This document shows positions 1-5,677 of a stretch of 6,889 nucleotides of DNA, piece by piece. Below the pieces are notes generated by a model. It saw only the letters and a program-made list of their open reading frames with translations. It was not told the DNA's origin and searched no databases. The stretch's first letter is position 1; every line of letters begins with the position of its first letter. A program made the translations under genes and the position numbers. Source of the DNA: Patescibacteria group bacterium (GTDB taxonomy: Bacteria; Patescibacteriota; Minisyncoccia; Phycocordibacterales; PALSA-1337); NCBI GenBank assembly GCA_028864955.1, contig JAGWLE010000035.1, positions 1-6,889 of the forward strand, written 5' to 3'.

Positions 1-1467
1 AAAGTCGAAGCTGGCATCCCAGAAGACGATCCGCGGAATCCGGGCGTGAACGCTGACAACGTCGGCGACAATGTCGGAGATTGCGCTGGTATGGCAGCCG
101 ATCTGTTCGAAACGTACGCCGTGACAACCATCGCTACAATGATCCTCGGTGTGGCTACATTTACCACGATTGTTTCCGGTCCGGTCGGCTCGATGACTGT
201 CGTCTTTAAGAACGCAGTCTTCTATCCGCTGGCTATCGGCGGCGTCGCCATCATCGCGTCGATCATCGGCACCTGGTTCGTCCGCCTCGGATCTTCAGAG
301 AATATTATGGGCGCCATGTACAAAGGCCTCATCGCCGCCGGCGTTTTGGCTGCTATCGCCTTTTACCCGCTGACCAATGTTCTCATGAAAGCCAACGGCT
401 TGTATAGCGTCCCAAACCTCTTTGGCTGCGCGCTTGTCGGCCTGATCGTCACGGGATTATTGGTCGTCATCACTGAATACTATACGTCGACGAAATACGC
501 GCCTGTCCGTTCCATTGCGAACGCCTCGGTATCCGGTCATGGCACAAATATTATTCAAGGATTGGCTGTCTCTATGAAAGCCACGGCTTGGCCGCTCATA
601 ACCATCGTCGCCGGCATCCTCGCCGCCTATTACTTTGCCGGTCTATACGGCATCTCGATAGCCGCCATGTCCATGCTTTCTATGGCCGGCATCATTGTGG
701 CCATAGACGCCTACGGCCCGATCACGGACAATGCCGGTGGCATTGCCGAAATGTCAGAACTTCCAAAAGAAGTTCGCGATATTACCGACCCGCTTGATGC
801 CGTCGGCAACACGACCAAGGCGGTAACAAAGGGTTATGCCATTGGTTCCGCCGGCTTGGCCGCCCTCGTCCTCTTCGCTTCGTATACGGAGGCGGTTCAC
901 GGCATGTACAATTTCAGCCTCGAAGACCCAAAGGTTATCGTCGGTCTCTTTATCGGCGGCTTGCTGCCGTACTATTTCGCCGCGCTTTCCATGGAAGCAG
1001 TCGGTAAGGCCGCAGGCAAAGTCGTCGAGGAAGTTCGCCGCCAGTTCCGCGAGATCAAAGGTATCATGCAAGGTACGGCCAAGCCTGATTACGGCCGCGC
1101 CGTCGATATCGTTGCCAGCGCAGCCATCAAGGAGATGATCCTGCCGGCTCTGATTCCGGTACTTGCGCCGATCCTGGTCGGATTCGTGCTTGGTCCAGTG
1201 GCTCTCGGCGGCGTGCTCGTGGGTTCCATCGTCACCGGATTATTCGTGGCCATATCCATGACGTCCGGCGGTGGCGCCTGGGACAACGCCAAGAAGCATA
1301 TCGAGCAAGGAGCTCATGGCGGCAAAGGCTCTGAAGCCCACAAAGCGGCCGTCACCGGCGACACCGTCGGCGATCCATATAAGGACACGGCTGGTCCGGC
1401 CATCAACCCCATGATCAAGATCCTCAATATCGTGGCGCTCTTGATCGTAGCATTCCTGATCAAGTAG
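1..1467 (+). CDS. hppA: K+-independent H+-translocating membrane pyrophosphatase, C-terminal part (5' end outside window)
   Basis: Integral membrane pump that couples hydrolysis of pyrophosphate to proton export, building a proton gradient from a by-product of biosynthesis. The reading frame is open from base 1, so about the first 200 of the usual 660-700 residues lie upstream; 488 codons are present. Numbering from the first codon, the active-site segments are clear: GIPEDDPRNPG (5-15), DNVGDNVGDCAGMAADLFE (19-37), DAYGPITDNAGGIAEMSELP (codons 236-255) and the C-terminal GGAWDNAKKHIEQG (420-433), with GDTVGDPYKDTAGPAINP following. The motif GNTTKAVTKG places Lys at codon 273 and Thr at codon 276. 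In this family Lys at that site marks K+-independent enzymes, while K+-dependent ones have Ala. Hydrophobic helices alternate with these motifs throughout, and the protein ends in a hydrophobic helix. A hairpin 39 bases after the stop probably ends the transcript. Family identity is near certain; proton rather than sodium specificity is inferred from the K+-independent signature. Confidence 0.97.
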   Translation, partial: KVEAGIPEDDPRNPGVNADNVGDNVGDCAGMAADLFETYAVTTIATMILGVATFTTIVSGPVGSMTVVFKNAVFYPLAIGGVAIIASIIGTWFVRLGSSENIMGAMYKGLIAAGVLAAIAFYPLTNVLMKANGLYSVPNLFGCALVGLIVTGLLVVITEYYTSTKYAPVRSIANASVSGHGTNIIQGLAVSMKATAWPLITIVAGILAAYYFAGLYGISIAAMSMLSMAGIIVAIDAYGPITDNAGGIAEMSELPKEVRDITDPLDAVGNTTKAVTKGYAIGSAGLAALVLFASYTEAVHGMYNFSLEDPKVIVGLFIGGLLPYYFAALSMEAVGKAAGKVVEEVRRQFREIKGIMQGTAKPDYGRAVDIVASAAIKEMILPALIPVLAPILVGFVLGPVALGGVLVGSIVTGLFVAISMTSGGGAWDNAKKHIEQGAHGGKGSEAHKAAVTGDTVGDPYKDTAGPAINPMIKILNIVALLIVAFLIK

Positions 1468-1505
1468 ATAGTGCGTCCATCCGAACATTTGGCAGCACCT
1501 TCCAA

Positions 1506-1536
1506 CAAACCGTCCTTCATTTCGAAGGACGGTTTG
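1506..1536 (+). terminator. Hairpin after hppA, probable transcription terminator
   Basis: A perfect 13-bp stem (1506-1518 with 1524-1536) closes a 5-base loop. It begins 39 bases after the hppA stop. The stem is strong, but the bases after it (CGTGCCTATA) are not a T-run, so termination efficiency is uncertain. The next promoter-like element follows within 11 bases. Confidence 0.7.
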
Positions 1537-1546
1537 CGTGCCTATA

Positions 1547-1555
1547 TGCTATACT
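1547..1555 (+). promoter_or_regulatory. Extended -10 promoter element for the exported-protein gene
   Basis: TGCTATACT is an extended -10 (TG-n-TATACT, 5 of 6 to consensus). It sits just after the hppA hairpin and 37 bases before the preferred start at 1593. No convincing -35 lies 16-18 bases upstream, which extended -10 promoters can tolerate. The same TGC-TATA layout recurs at 2589 ahead of the next gene. Confidence 0.5.
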
Positions 1556-1592
1556 GGAAATCGCCACAATTGTGTGGCTTAAATATTTATCT

Positions 1593-2579
1593 ATGAAAAA
1601 AACATCTTATTTTGTTAGTCTTGCTCTGGCGGCCATAGCCGCCATGCCCGTCATAGCCAACGCGCAAACGATGATGGACGTCGAAGGTGCGGCCGGTATC
1701 AACGCAACCGTTGATGGTGGCCCAGAAGACGTTCCCGCCAACCTGCCGGCATCCATTCGCGCCCAACTCCGGGCAGATGTAGAGAATAATATGCAAAATG
1801 TCAGAAATAATGAGGATTTCCGCAACACGGTCATGCAACACCTGGCTTCAACAACGGGTAGAGAATTCGGTTCGACGACCCTTCCTCACGGCTTTCCGCC
1901 ACCGGGACGCGGCAACGGCGAGGACGGCACTGGCATCGGACATGACATGGGTATGGACGGCGGTCGTTTTGGTACGACCACCGGCACTTCAACATTTCCA
2001 GGCATGCCTGGCAAACGTGGCGGAGAAGATAACGGCTATGTAAATATGGGCCGCGGCATGCAGAGAGATATATTCAATGCCAGAAAGCGGATGATCGTCA
2101 ATCAACTGGAGACAGCCCTCGATAACCTAAAACAGGTCCGAACCAGGATCTCGGCGCGCATCCAAACCGCCGAAACAAGCGGACACGATGAGACCGCGGC
2201 CTTGAGCCTGTTGTCCACCGCCGATGTAAAGATTCAGGATGCGCAGGACGCCGTCGATGCCCTCTCCAGTCTGTCCATCTCAGCTAGTTCCACTGTCGCG
2301 ATTACAGCTTCATCAACCGTTGACCTCGCCAAACCTCGCCAAGTTGCCGAAGCTGCAATCCTGGCTCTCAAGAACGCCCGCCGAGCCCTTAACGACGTTG
2401 TCGTCGCCATAGCCAAAAGCATGGGTTTCGAGGTGGGTGATGACGGCCGCATACTAGCGCCTTCGCCGAGTCCGAGCATCAACCCGTCAGCCTCGGCTGC
2501 GCCGACGCCGACTGGCACGCCGACGCCCTCGGCAACAGATTCGCCATCCACTTCCCCAACGCCCAGCCCTACCGCCTAA
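1593..2579 (+). CDS. Exported protein with signal peptide, helical core and Pro/Ser/Thr tail, unknown function
   Basis: I do not recognise a named family. The 328-residue protein starts MKKTSYFVSLALAAIAAMPV and has a Sec signal peptide with a likely cut after IANA (residue 24). Residues 25-90 are acidic and polar. Residues 91-150 are a Gly-rich low-complexity linker (GRGNGEDGTGIG, DMGMDGGRFG). Residues 155-280 look strongly helical with regular Leu/Ala/Val spacing (QLETALDNLKQVRTRI, ALKNARRALNDVVVAIAK), plausibly a coiled coil or helical bundle. Residues 289-328 are a Pro/Ser/Thr repeat tail (PTPTGTPTPS), as seen in wall-spanning or cell-surface linkers. An in-frame GTG at 1572 would add seven residues ahead of MKK. 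I prefer ATG 1593 because it puts the signal peptide at the terminus. No Shine-Dalgarno is visible at either start. A role in the cell envelope is inference; similar anonymous proteins are common in Parcubacteria. Confidence 0.85.
   Translation: MKKTSYFVSLALAAIAAMPVIANAQTMMDVEGAAGINATVDGGPEDVPANLPASIRAQLRADVENNMQNVRNNEDFRNTVMQHLASTTGREFGSTTLPHGFPPPGRGNGEDGTGIGHDMGMDGGRFGTTTGTSTFPGMPGKRGGEDNGYVNMGRGMQRDIFNARKRMIVNQLETALDNLKQVRTRISARIQTAETSGHDETAALSLLSTADVKIQDAQDAVDALSSLSISASSTVAITASSTVDLAKPRQVAEAAILALKNARRALNDVVVAIAKSMGFEVGDDGRILAPSPSPSINPSASAAPTPTGTPTPSATDSPSTSPTPSPTA
2457..2576 (+). repeat. Low-complexity Pro/Ser/Thr-coding repeat tract
   Basis: The 3' end of the exported-protein gene is an imperfect run of short units such as GCCGACGCC and CCGAGTCCGAG. 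It encodes alternating Pro with Ser, Thr or Ala up to the stop codon. Tracts of this kind can change length by replication slippage, which would alter the length of the surface tail without affecting the rest of the protein. Confidence 0.6.
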
Positions 2580-2588
2580 ACAGTTCCT

Positions 2589-2597
2589 TGCTATAAT
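2589..2597 (+). promoter_or_regulatory. Strong extended -10 promoter of the small membrane-protein gene
   Basis: TGCTATAAT is a full consensus extended -10: TG, one base, then a perfect TATAAT at 2592-2597. It lies ten bases after the preceding stop and predicts transcription starting near 2604, about 23 bases before the ATG. There is no matching -35 at the usual distance. No terminator separates the two genes, so readthrough from the upstream promoter is also possible. Confidence 0.65.
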
Positions 2598-2626
2598 AAA
2601 AGCACATTAACCATCTAACCAAAGAC

Positions 2627-3037
2627 ATGGACCAAACAAACAGATCAAATCAGATGATGAGCTCCTTGGATGCCGAGAGTTCGCCGAGTGAAACACGTGG
2701 TACGTCAGCCGAATCTCCGCTCCGCGGCATGCCGTCCCCGCTGTCGACGCCTGACACGGGCGGCAACGGCCACAAGAAAGTCGGACCCATTATTGCCACG
2801 CTCGTGATCGTCATCATACTCATCATCGCCGCACTCTATGTCTTTGCCTCGCATGTCAATCAGCAAGCCATACCGACGGATAACAGCACGGCGCAGACAG
2901 ACAATGCCAACAATACCGCCCCCGCTCCTTCGAGTACCTCGACCGTGCAGGCCGTAACAAATACCTCCACCGACGTTCAATCTTTGCAGAACGATCTGAA
3001 CGCTTCGACGCAGGGCGTCGATTCTCAAAATTTTTGA
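2627..3037 (+). CDS. Small single-pass membrane protein, unknown function
   Basis: This 136-residue protein has no family I can name. Residues 1-49 are polar, rich in Ser, Pro and Thr, and include GMPSPLSTPDTGGNGHKK. The two lysines before the membrane suggest a cytoplasmic N-terminus. Residues 53-74 form one very hydrophobic helix (IIATLVIVIILIIAAL). The outside part, 75-136, is rich in Asn, Thr and Ser and ends in STDVQSLQNDLNASTQGVDS. That last segment resembles a short amphipathic helix, and I recall comparable C-terminal segments in anonymous Parcubacteria membrane proteins; this is memory, not a search. It has its own promoter and a downstream hairpin at 3068, so it can form a single-gene unit. 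There is no Shine-Dalgarno before the ATG. It may work with the neighbouring exported protein at the envelope, but only adjacency and similar composition suggest this. Confidence 0.8.
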   Translation: MDQTNRSNQMMSSLDAESSPSETRGTSAESPLRGMPSPLSTPDTGGNGHKKVGPIIATLVIVIILIIAALYVFASHVNQQAIPTDNSTAQTDNANNTAPAPSSTSTVQAVTNTSTDVQSLQNDLNASTQGVDSQNF

Positions 3038-3067
3038 CCGGGTCTGACCGGGGATATATCACGAGAC

Positions 3068-3093
3068 AAAATGAGGGCCGCAGCCCTCATTTT
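3068..3093 (+). terminator. Hairpin terminator after the small membrane-protein gene
   Basis: An 11-bp perfect stem, AAAATGAGGGC (3068-3078) with GCCCTCATTTT (3083-3093), closes a 4-base loop. The A-rich left and T-rich right ends give a typical intrinsic, potentially bidirectional terminator. It also shows that the open frame running upstream of tig toward 3034 is not translated as part of tig. Confidence 0.8.
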
Positions 3094-3156
3094 CGTCGGA
3101 TCCTTATACGCGCGACGCGCATCTACCGGCTATTCTCGCTTCATTCGCCATTATTC

Positions 3157-3185
3157 TTGCTCGAGTCACGGCCTTCATGTAGTAT
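3157..3185 (+). promoter_or_regulatory. Candidate tig promoter
   Basis: TTGCTC (3157-3162) and TAGTAT (3180-3185) are separated by 17 bases. Each is a weak match to consensus taken alone. What supports them is that the same layout, including an identical CTTCATGTAG at 3173-3182, recurs before the next gene at 4372-4381. The predicted start of transcription, near 3192, falls at the ATG at 3193, so the messenger may be leaderless. Confidence 0.4.
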
Positions 3186-3192
3186 GCCGTCT

Positions 3193-4296
3193 ATGACATC
3201 AAAACAATCTTTACCCAAAACCAACCGCGCCTCGTACGAGTCAGCCACCGTAACGCCGCTCGACGGTTCGCGTGTCGAGATCATCGGCGTAATTTCCTCG
3301 TCCGAGTGGGAGAAGTATCGCCCGCAAGCCCTCAAGTCCCTGAATGAGACGGTCACGATCGACGGTTTCCGCAAAGGCAACGTGCCTGAAAATATTCTCG
3401 TAGCCAAAGTCGGCGAAGCCGCCATCCTTGAGGAAATGGCGGAATCGGCACTCTCGCGCGCCTACGTCGAGATTGCCATCGACCACAAGATCGACGCCAT
3501 CGGCAAACCGCACATCCAAGTCACCAAACTCGCCAAGGGCAATCCGCTCGAATTCAAGGCTGTGACGGCTGTCGTACCTGAAATCAAACTGCCTGACTAC
3601 CGCGCGTTGGCGGCCACGGCCATCAAGCAGGCGTCTCCGAAAGATATTGAAGTCACCGATAAGGACATCGACGATGCCATCGTACGCGTGCGCAAGGCGC
3701 ATGTTTCACACGAGGGCCACGATCACGCAAAGATGACGCCGGAAGAACACGAAAAATCCATCATGGATTCCCTGCCCGAATTCAACGATGAGTTCGTGCG
3801 CGGACTCGGCAGCGACTTTACCGATGTCGAGGATTTCAAGAAAAAAGTTCGCCTCATGATCGGCGAGAATAAGAAGGACGAGGCCAAGGAAAAAACTCGC
3901 CTGGGCATTGCTGATGCACTCACTGACGCCACAAAGATCGGGTTGCCAGACGTCATGATCGAAAGCGAACTCAACCGCACGCAGGCGCAGTTCGAGCAGG
4001 ACATCGAACGCATGGGCGTGAAGCTCGAGGATTACCTCAAGCACGCAAAGAAATCTCTCGAAGATATTCGTGCTGAATGGCGTCCCCACGCGGAAAAGAA
4101 GGCAAAGCTTCAACTGATCCTGAACGCAATCGCCACGAAGGAAAATATCAAACCCGATCAGGCAGAGATCGACGCCGAAGTTTCACACATTGTTTCACAC
4201 TACAAAGACACCGACCGCGAGCGTGCCGCCACGTATGCAGAAACGATACTCACAAACGAGAAGGTGTTTCAGTTTTTAGAGAAGTCCGAAAAATAA
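3193..4296 (+). CDS. tig: Trigger factor chaperone, apparently lacking the PPIase domain
   Basis: Ribosome-bound chaperone that shields nascent chains at the exit tunnel. The ribosome-binding signature GFRKGNVPENIL is clear (residues 58-69 counted from ATG 3193), followed by a normal N-domain up to about residue 147. In typical trigger factors an FKBP-like PPIase domain of roughly 85-95 residues then follows. Here VTDKDIDDAIVRVRK leads through a short linker with five histidines (HVSHEGHDHAKMTPEEHEK) straight to the C-domain start LPEFNDEFVRGLG, which matches the family's ELPE..DEF segment. The helical C-domain arms follow to the end. Total length is 367 residues, against about 430 for full forms. 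ATG 3184 is an alternative start three codons earlier; starts further upstream are excluded by the terminator at 3068-3093. No Shine-Dalgarno is visible. Family call is firm; the domain loss is read directly by comparison with remembered family sequences. Confidence 0.93.
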   Translation: MTSKQSLPKTNRASYESATVTPLDGSRVEIIGVISSSEWEKYRPQALKSLNETVTIDGFRKGNVPENILVAKVGEAAILEEMAESALSRAYVEIAIDHKIDAIGKPHIQVTKLAKGNPLEFKAVTAVVPEIKLPDYRALAATAIKQASPKDIEVTDKDIDDAIVRVRKAHVSHEGHDHAKMTPEEHEKSIMDSLPEFNDEFVRGLGSDFTDVEDFKKKVRLMIGENKKDEAKEKTRLGIADALTDATKIGLPDVMIESELNRTQAQFEQDIERMGVKLEDYLKHAKKSLEDIRAEWRPHAEKKAKLQLILNAIATKENIKPDQAEIDAEVSHIVSHYKDTDRERAATYAETILTNEKVFQFLEKSEK

Positions 4297-4314
4297 TTTC
4301 TTTCGCTATGTCCC

Positions 4315-4336
4315 AAGCTGCCCTGACGGGCAGCTT
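4315..4336 (+). terminator. Hairpin terminator after tig
   Basis: A 9-bp perfect stem, AAGCTGCCC (4315-4323) with GGGCAGCTT (4328-4336), closes a TGAC loop 18 bases after the tig stop. It is followed by ATTATCTG, which is only moderately T-rich. Confidence 0.75.
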
Positions 4337-4355
4337 ATTATCTGTAAAACAAGAC

Positions 4356-4384
4356 TTGTACAAATTCAGTACTTCATGTAGATT
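4356..4384 (+). promoter_or_regulatory. Candidate promoter of the 4407 gene
   Basis: TTGTAC (4356-4361), a 17-base spacer and TAGATT (4379-4384) repeat the arrangement seen before tig, including the identical CTTCATGTAG at 4372-4381 and CTTG 17 bases upstream of it. Transcription would start near 4391, leaving a short leader with room for the ribosome binding site at 4397. Confidence 0.4.
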
Positions 4385-4396
4385 CAGGTGAGAAGA

Positions 4397-4403
4397 AAGG
4401 AAG
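4397..4403 (+). promoter_or_regulatory. Shine-Dalgarno of the 4407 gene
   Basis: AAGGAAG lies three bases before the ATG at 4407, within a purine-rich leader. It is the only clear Shine-Dalgarno in the window; the other genes with visible starts have none I can recognise. It fixes the start at 4407. Confidence 0.6.
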
Positions 4404-4406
4404 AAA

Positions 4407-4877
4407 ATGAAGATCTATATAGGTTCTGCTGTTCAAAATTTGAGTGAACTCGACTACCGCGAAATCACGCGAAAAATAACATGGCTCAAAGAAGAGCTCG
4501 TGAAACGAGGCTATGAAGTATTGAACTACAAGGGCATACGCGATCGTTCAGCAACACCGCGTGAAACCTACAAATGGGATTACGCAAACTGTATGGCATG
4601 TCATGCGTTCATTGCCATCGCGCTTCAACCGTCGATCGGACTTGGCATGGAGATAGTGACATGTCTAGAACGTTGTGACGAACAAGATTGGAAACCAGAT
4701 CCCGCATTCGTATTTGCAACAGCGGCAAAGGATACGAATGTCTCAAAGCTTCTCGAGGGTTGGGAGCACTGGGCATTTACGTTCAGACGATTTAAAACAT
4801 TCGAAGATATCCCAGACATATTCGAACTTGAATACAAAGAGTACCTTGGCAGAGAAAGCGAACCGACCTTCGATTAA
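4407..4877 (+). CDS. Small protein resembling nucleoside 2-deoxyribosyltransferases
   Basis: The 156-residue protein opens with a beta strand (MKIYIGSAV) and then a helix and strand (EITRKITWLKEELVKRGYEVLNY), a Rossmann-like beginning. A second block, DYANCMACHAFIAI (58-71), is followed by PSIGLGMEI (75-83). This matches the arrangement in the nucleoside 2-deoxyribosyltransferase-like fold: an Asp-containing segment, a hydrophobic strand, then a loop leading to a conserved Glu, here E82, which would be the nucleophile. FVFATAAKD (101-109) could be the next strand. Enzymes of this fold cleave or exchange the base of nucleosides or nucleotides, and relatives include nucleotide N-hydrolases. The substrate cannot be read from the sequence, and fold membership is inferred from motif layout. 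It sits between terminators behind its own promoter. Its Shine-Dalgarno and unrelated role set it apart from its neighbours, so recent acquisition is possible. Confidence 0.75.
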   Translation: MKIYIGSAVQNLSELDYREITRKITWLKEELVKRGYEVLNYKGIRDRSATPRETYKWDYANCMACHAFIAIALQPSIGLGMEIVTCLERCDEQDWKPDPAFVFATAAKDTNVSKLLEGWEHWAFTFRRFKTFEDIPDIFELEYKEYLGRESEPTFD

Positions 4878-4893
4878 TTTCATCGAACATGTT

Positions 4894-4922
4894 ACGACGC
4901 ATCAGCAGATCTGATGCGTCGT
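4894..4922 (+). terminator. Strong terminator between converging genes
   Basis: A perfect 12-bp stem (4894-4905 with 4911-4922) closes a 5-base loop. The last stem base begins a run of five Ts (4922-4926) on the plus strand. It lies 16 bases after the stop of the 4407 gene. It is also 19 bases past the stop of rsmE on the other strand, where it has no T-run, so it probably ends the plus-strand transcript efficiently and acts as a weaker stop for the minus-strand operon. Confidence 0.9.
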
Positions 4923-4941
4923 TTTTATGTGAAACAGCAAA

Positions 4942-5673
4942 CTACCCGAACACCACCATCGAGAGGGCAGCGACAACAGCTGTTTCTGCGCGCAATACCT
5001 GGGGACCGAGCGTGACAACCTGCGCCTTTTCTTCATGAAACATCTCCAACTCGGCATCTGACCACCCGCCTTCGGGCCCTATGAAAACTCCGAGCGGCTG
5101 ATTCTTTTCAGCGAACTGGCCAGCTGGAAAACGCTCACCATCGGTGTGAAACACTAGTAGCGACACATTCTCACGTTTGAGAAAGGCGACAGTTTCAGGC
5201 AGCCTCATAGGCTCGTGGACAGTCGGCACATTGCCGCGACCACATTGCTCACTGGCCTCGATTGCGATTTTCTTCAGACGATCATGGTTCAAGGATTTCT
5301 TCTCCGTTCGGTCTGCGACAATAGGGATAACGTTCGTCACGCCTAGTTCAGCAGACTTTTCGACGATCCATTCGAAGATATCCTTTTTAACGAGTGCCGC
5401 GCAAAGATATAGATGTGTTGTTGGTGTGAAGCGGCTCGGACGCGAAGAAAGTACAATCAGGTGTATAAAACTGTCGCTATCTATAGTATTCTTTTCTTTT
5501 TGAAAGTCAATCTTGCATTCGTAGTCGATTCCTGTTCCAGTGAAAACGACGATTGAGTCACCTGACTTGAGACGGAACACTCGGCGAACTTGGTTTACAA
5601 GCTCTGCCGAGCAGACCGTGAGTTCAGTCTTGTCTCCAATATCTTCGTCGATATAGAAACGATGGAGCCTCAT
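4942..5673 (-). CDS. rsmE: 16S rRNA (uracil1498-N3)-methyltransferase
   Basis: SPOUT-class methyltransferase that uses S-adenosylmethionine to methylate N3 of U1498 in 16S rRNA, near the decoding centre. The 243-residue length fits the family. Residues 1-75 form the small RNA-binding N-domain (MRLHRFYIDEDIG onward). The catalytic domain shows KKDIFEWIVEKSAELGV (96-112), EASEQCGRGNVP (139-150), the cofactor-loop motif IGPEGGWSDAE (198-208) and the knot motif LGPQVLRAETA (222-232). I chose ATG at 5673 because it gives the family's usual N-terminus. The open frame continues upstream to 5805 but would then overlap clpP and add 44 unrelated residues. The start lies four bases after the clpP stop, with no clear Shine-Dalgarno, so translational coupling to clpP is likely. 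Identification is firm. Confidence 0.96.
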   Translation of the reverse strand: MRLHRFYIDEDIGDKTELTVCSAELVNQVRRVFRLKSGDSIVVFTGTGIDYECKIDFQKEKNTIDSDSFIHLIVLSSRPSRFTPTTHLYLCAALVKKDIFEWIVEKSAELGVTNVIPIVADRTEKKSLNHDRLKKIAIEASEQCGRGNVPTVHEPMRLPETVAFLKRENVSLLVFHTDGERFPAGQFAEKNQPLGVFIGPEGGWSDAELEMFHEEKAQVVTLGPQVLRAETAVVAALSMVVFG

Positions 5674-5677
5674 GCGC

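Noticed and set aside
2234..2551. Minus-strand open frame antisense to the exported-protein gene
   Set aside because: It mirrors the repetitive, GC-rich codons of the real gene, has no start signal and looks like no known protein.
3034..3183. Upstream extension of the tig frame from TTG 3034, adding about 50 residues
   Set aside because: The added residues are unlike any trigger factor N-terminus, and a transcription terminator at 3068-3093 lies inside the extension.
4798..5383. 15-base direct repeat CATTCGAAGATATCC at 4798-4812 and 5369-5383
   Set aside because: It lies in two unrelated genes on opposite strands and is made of overlapping short palindromes (TTCGAA, GATATC) arising from Asp-Ile-Phe-Glu type codons, so chance is the best explanation.
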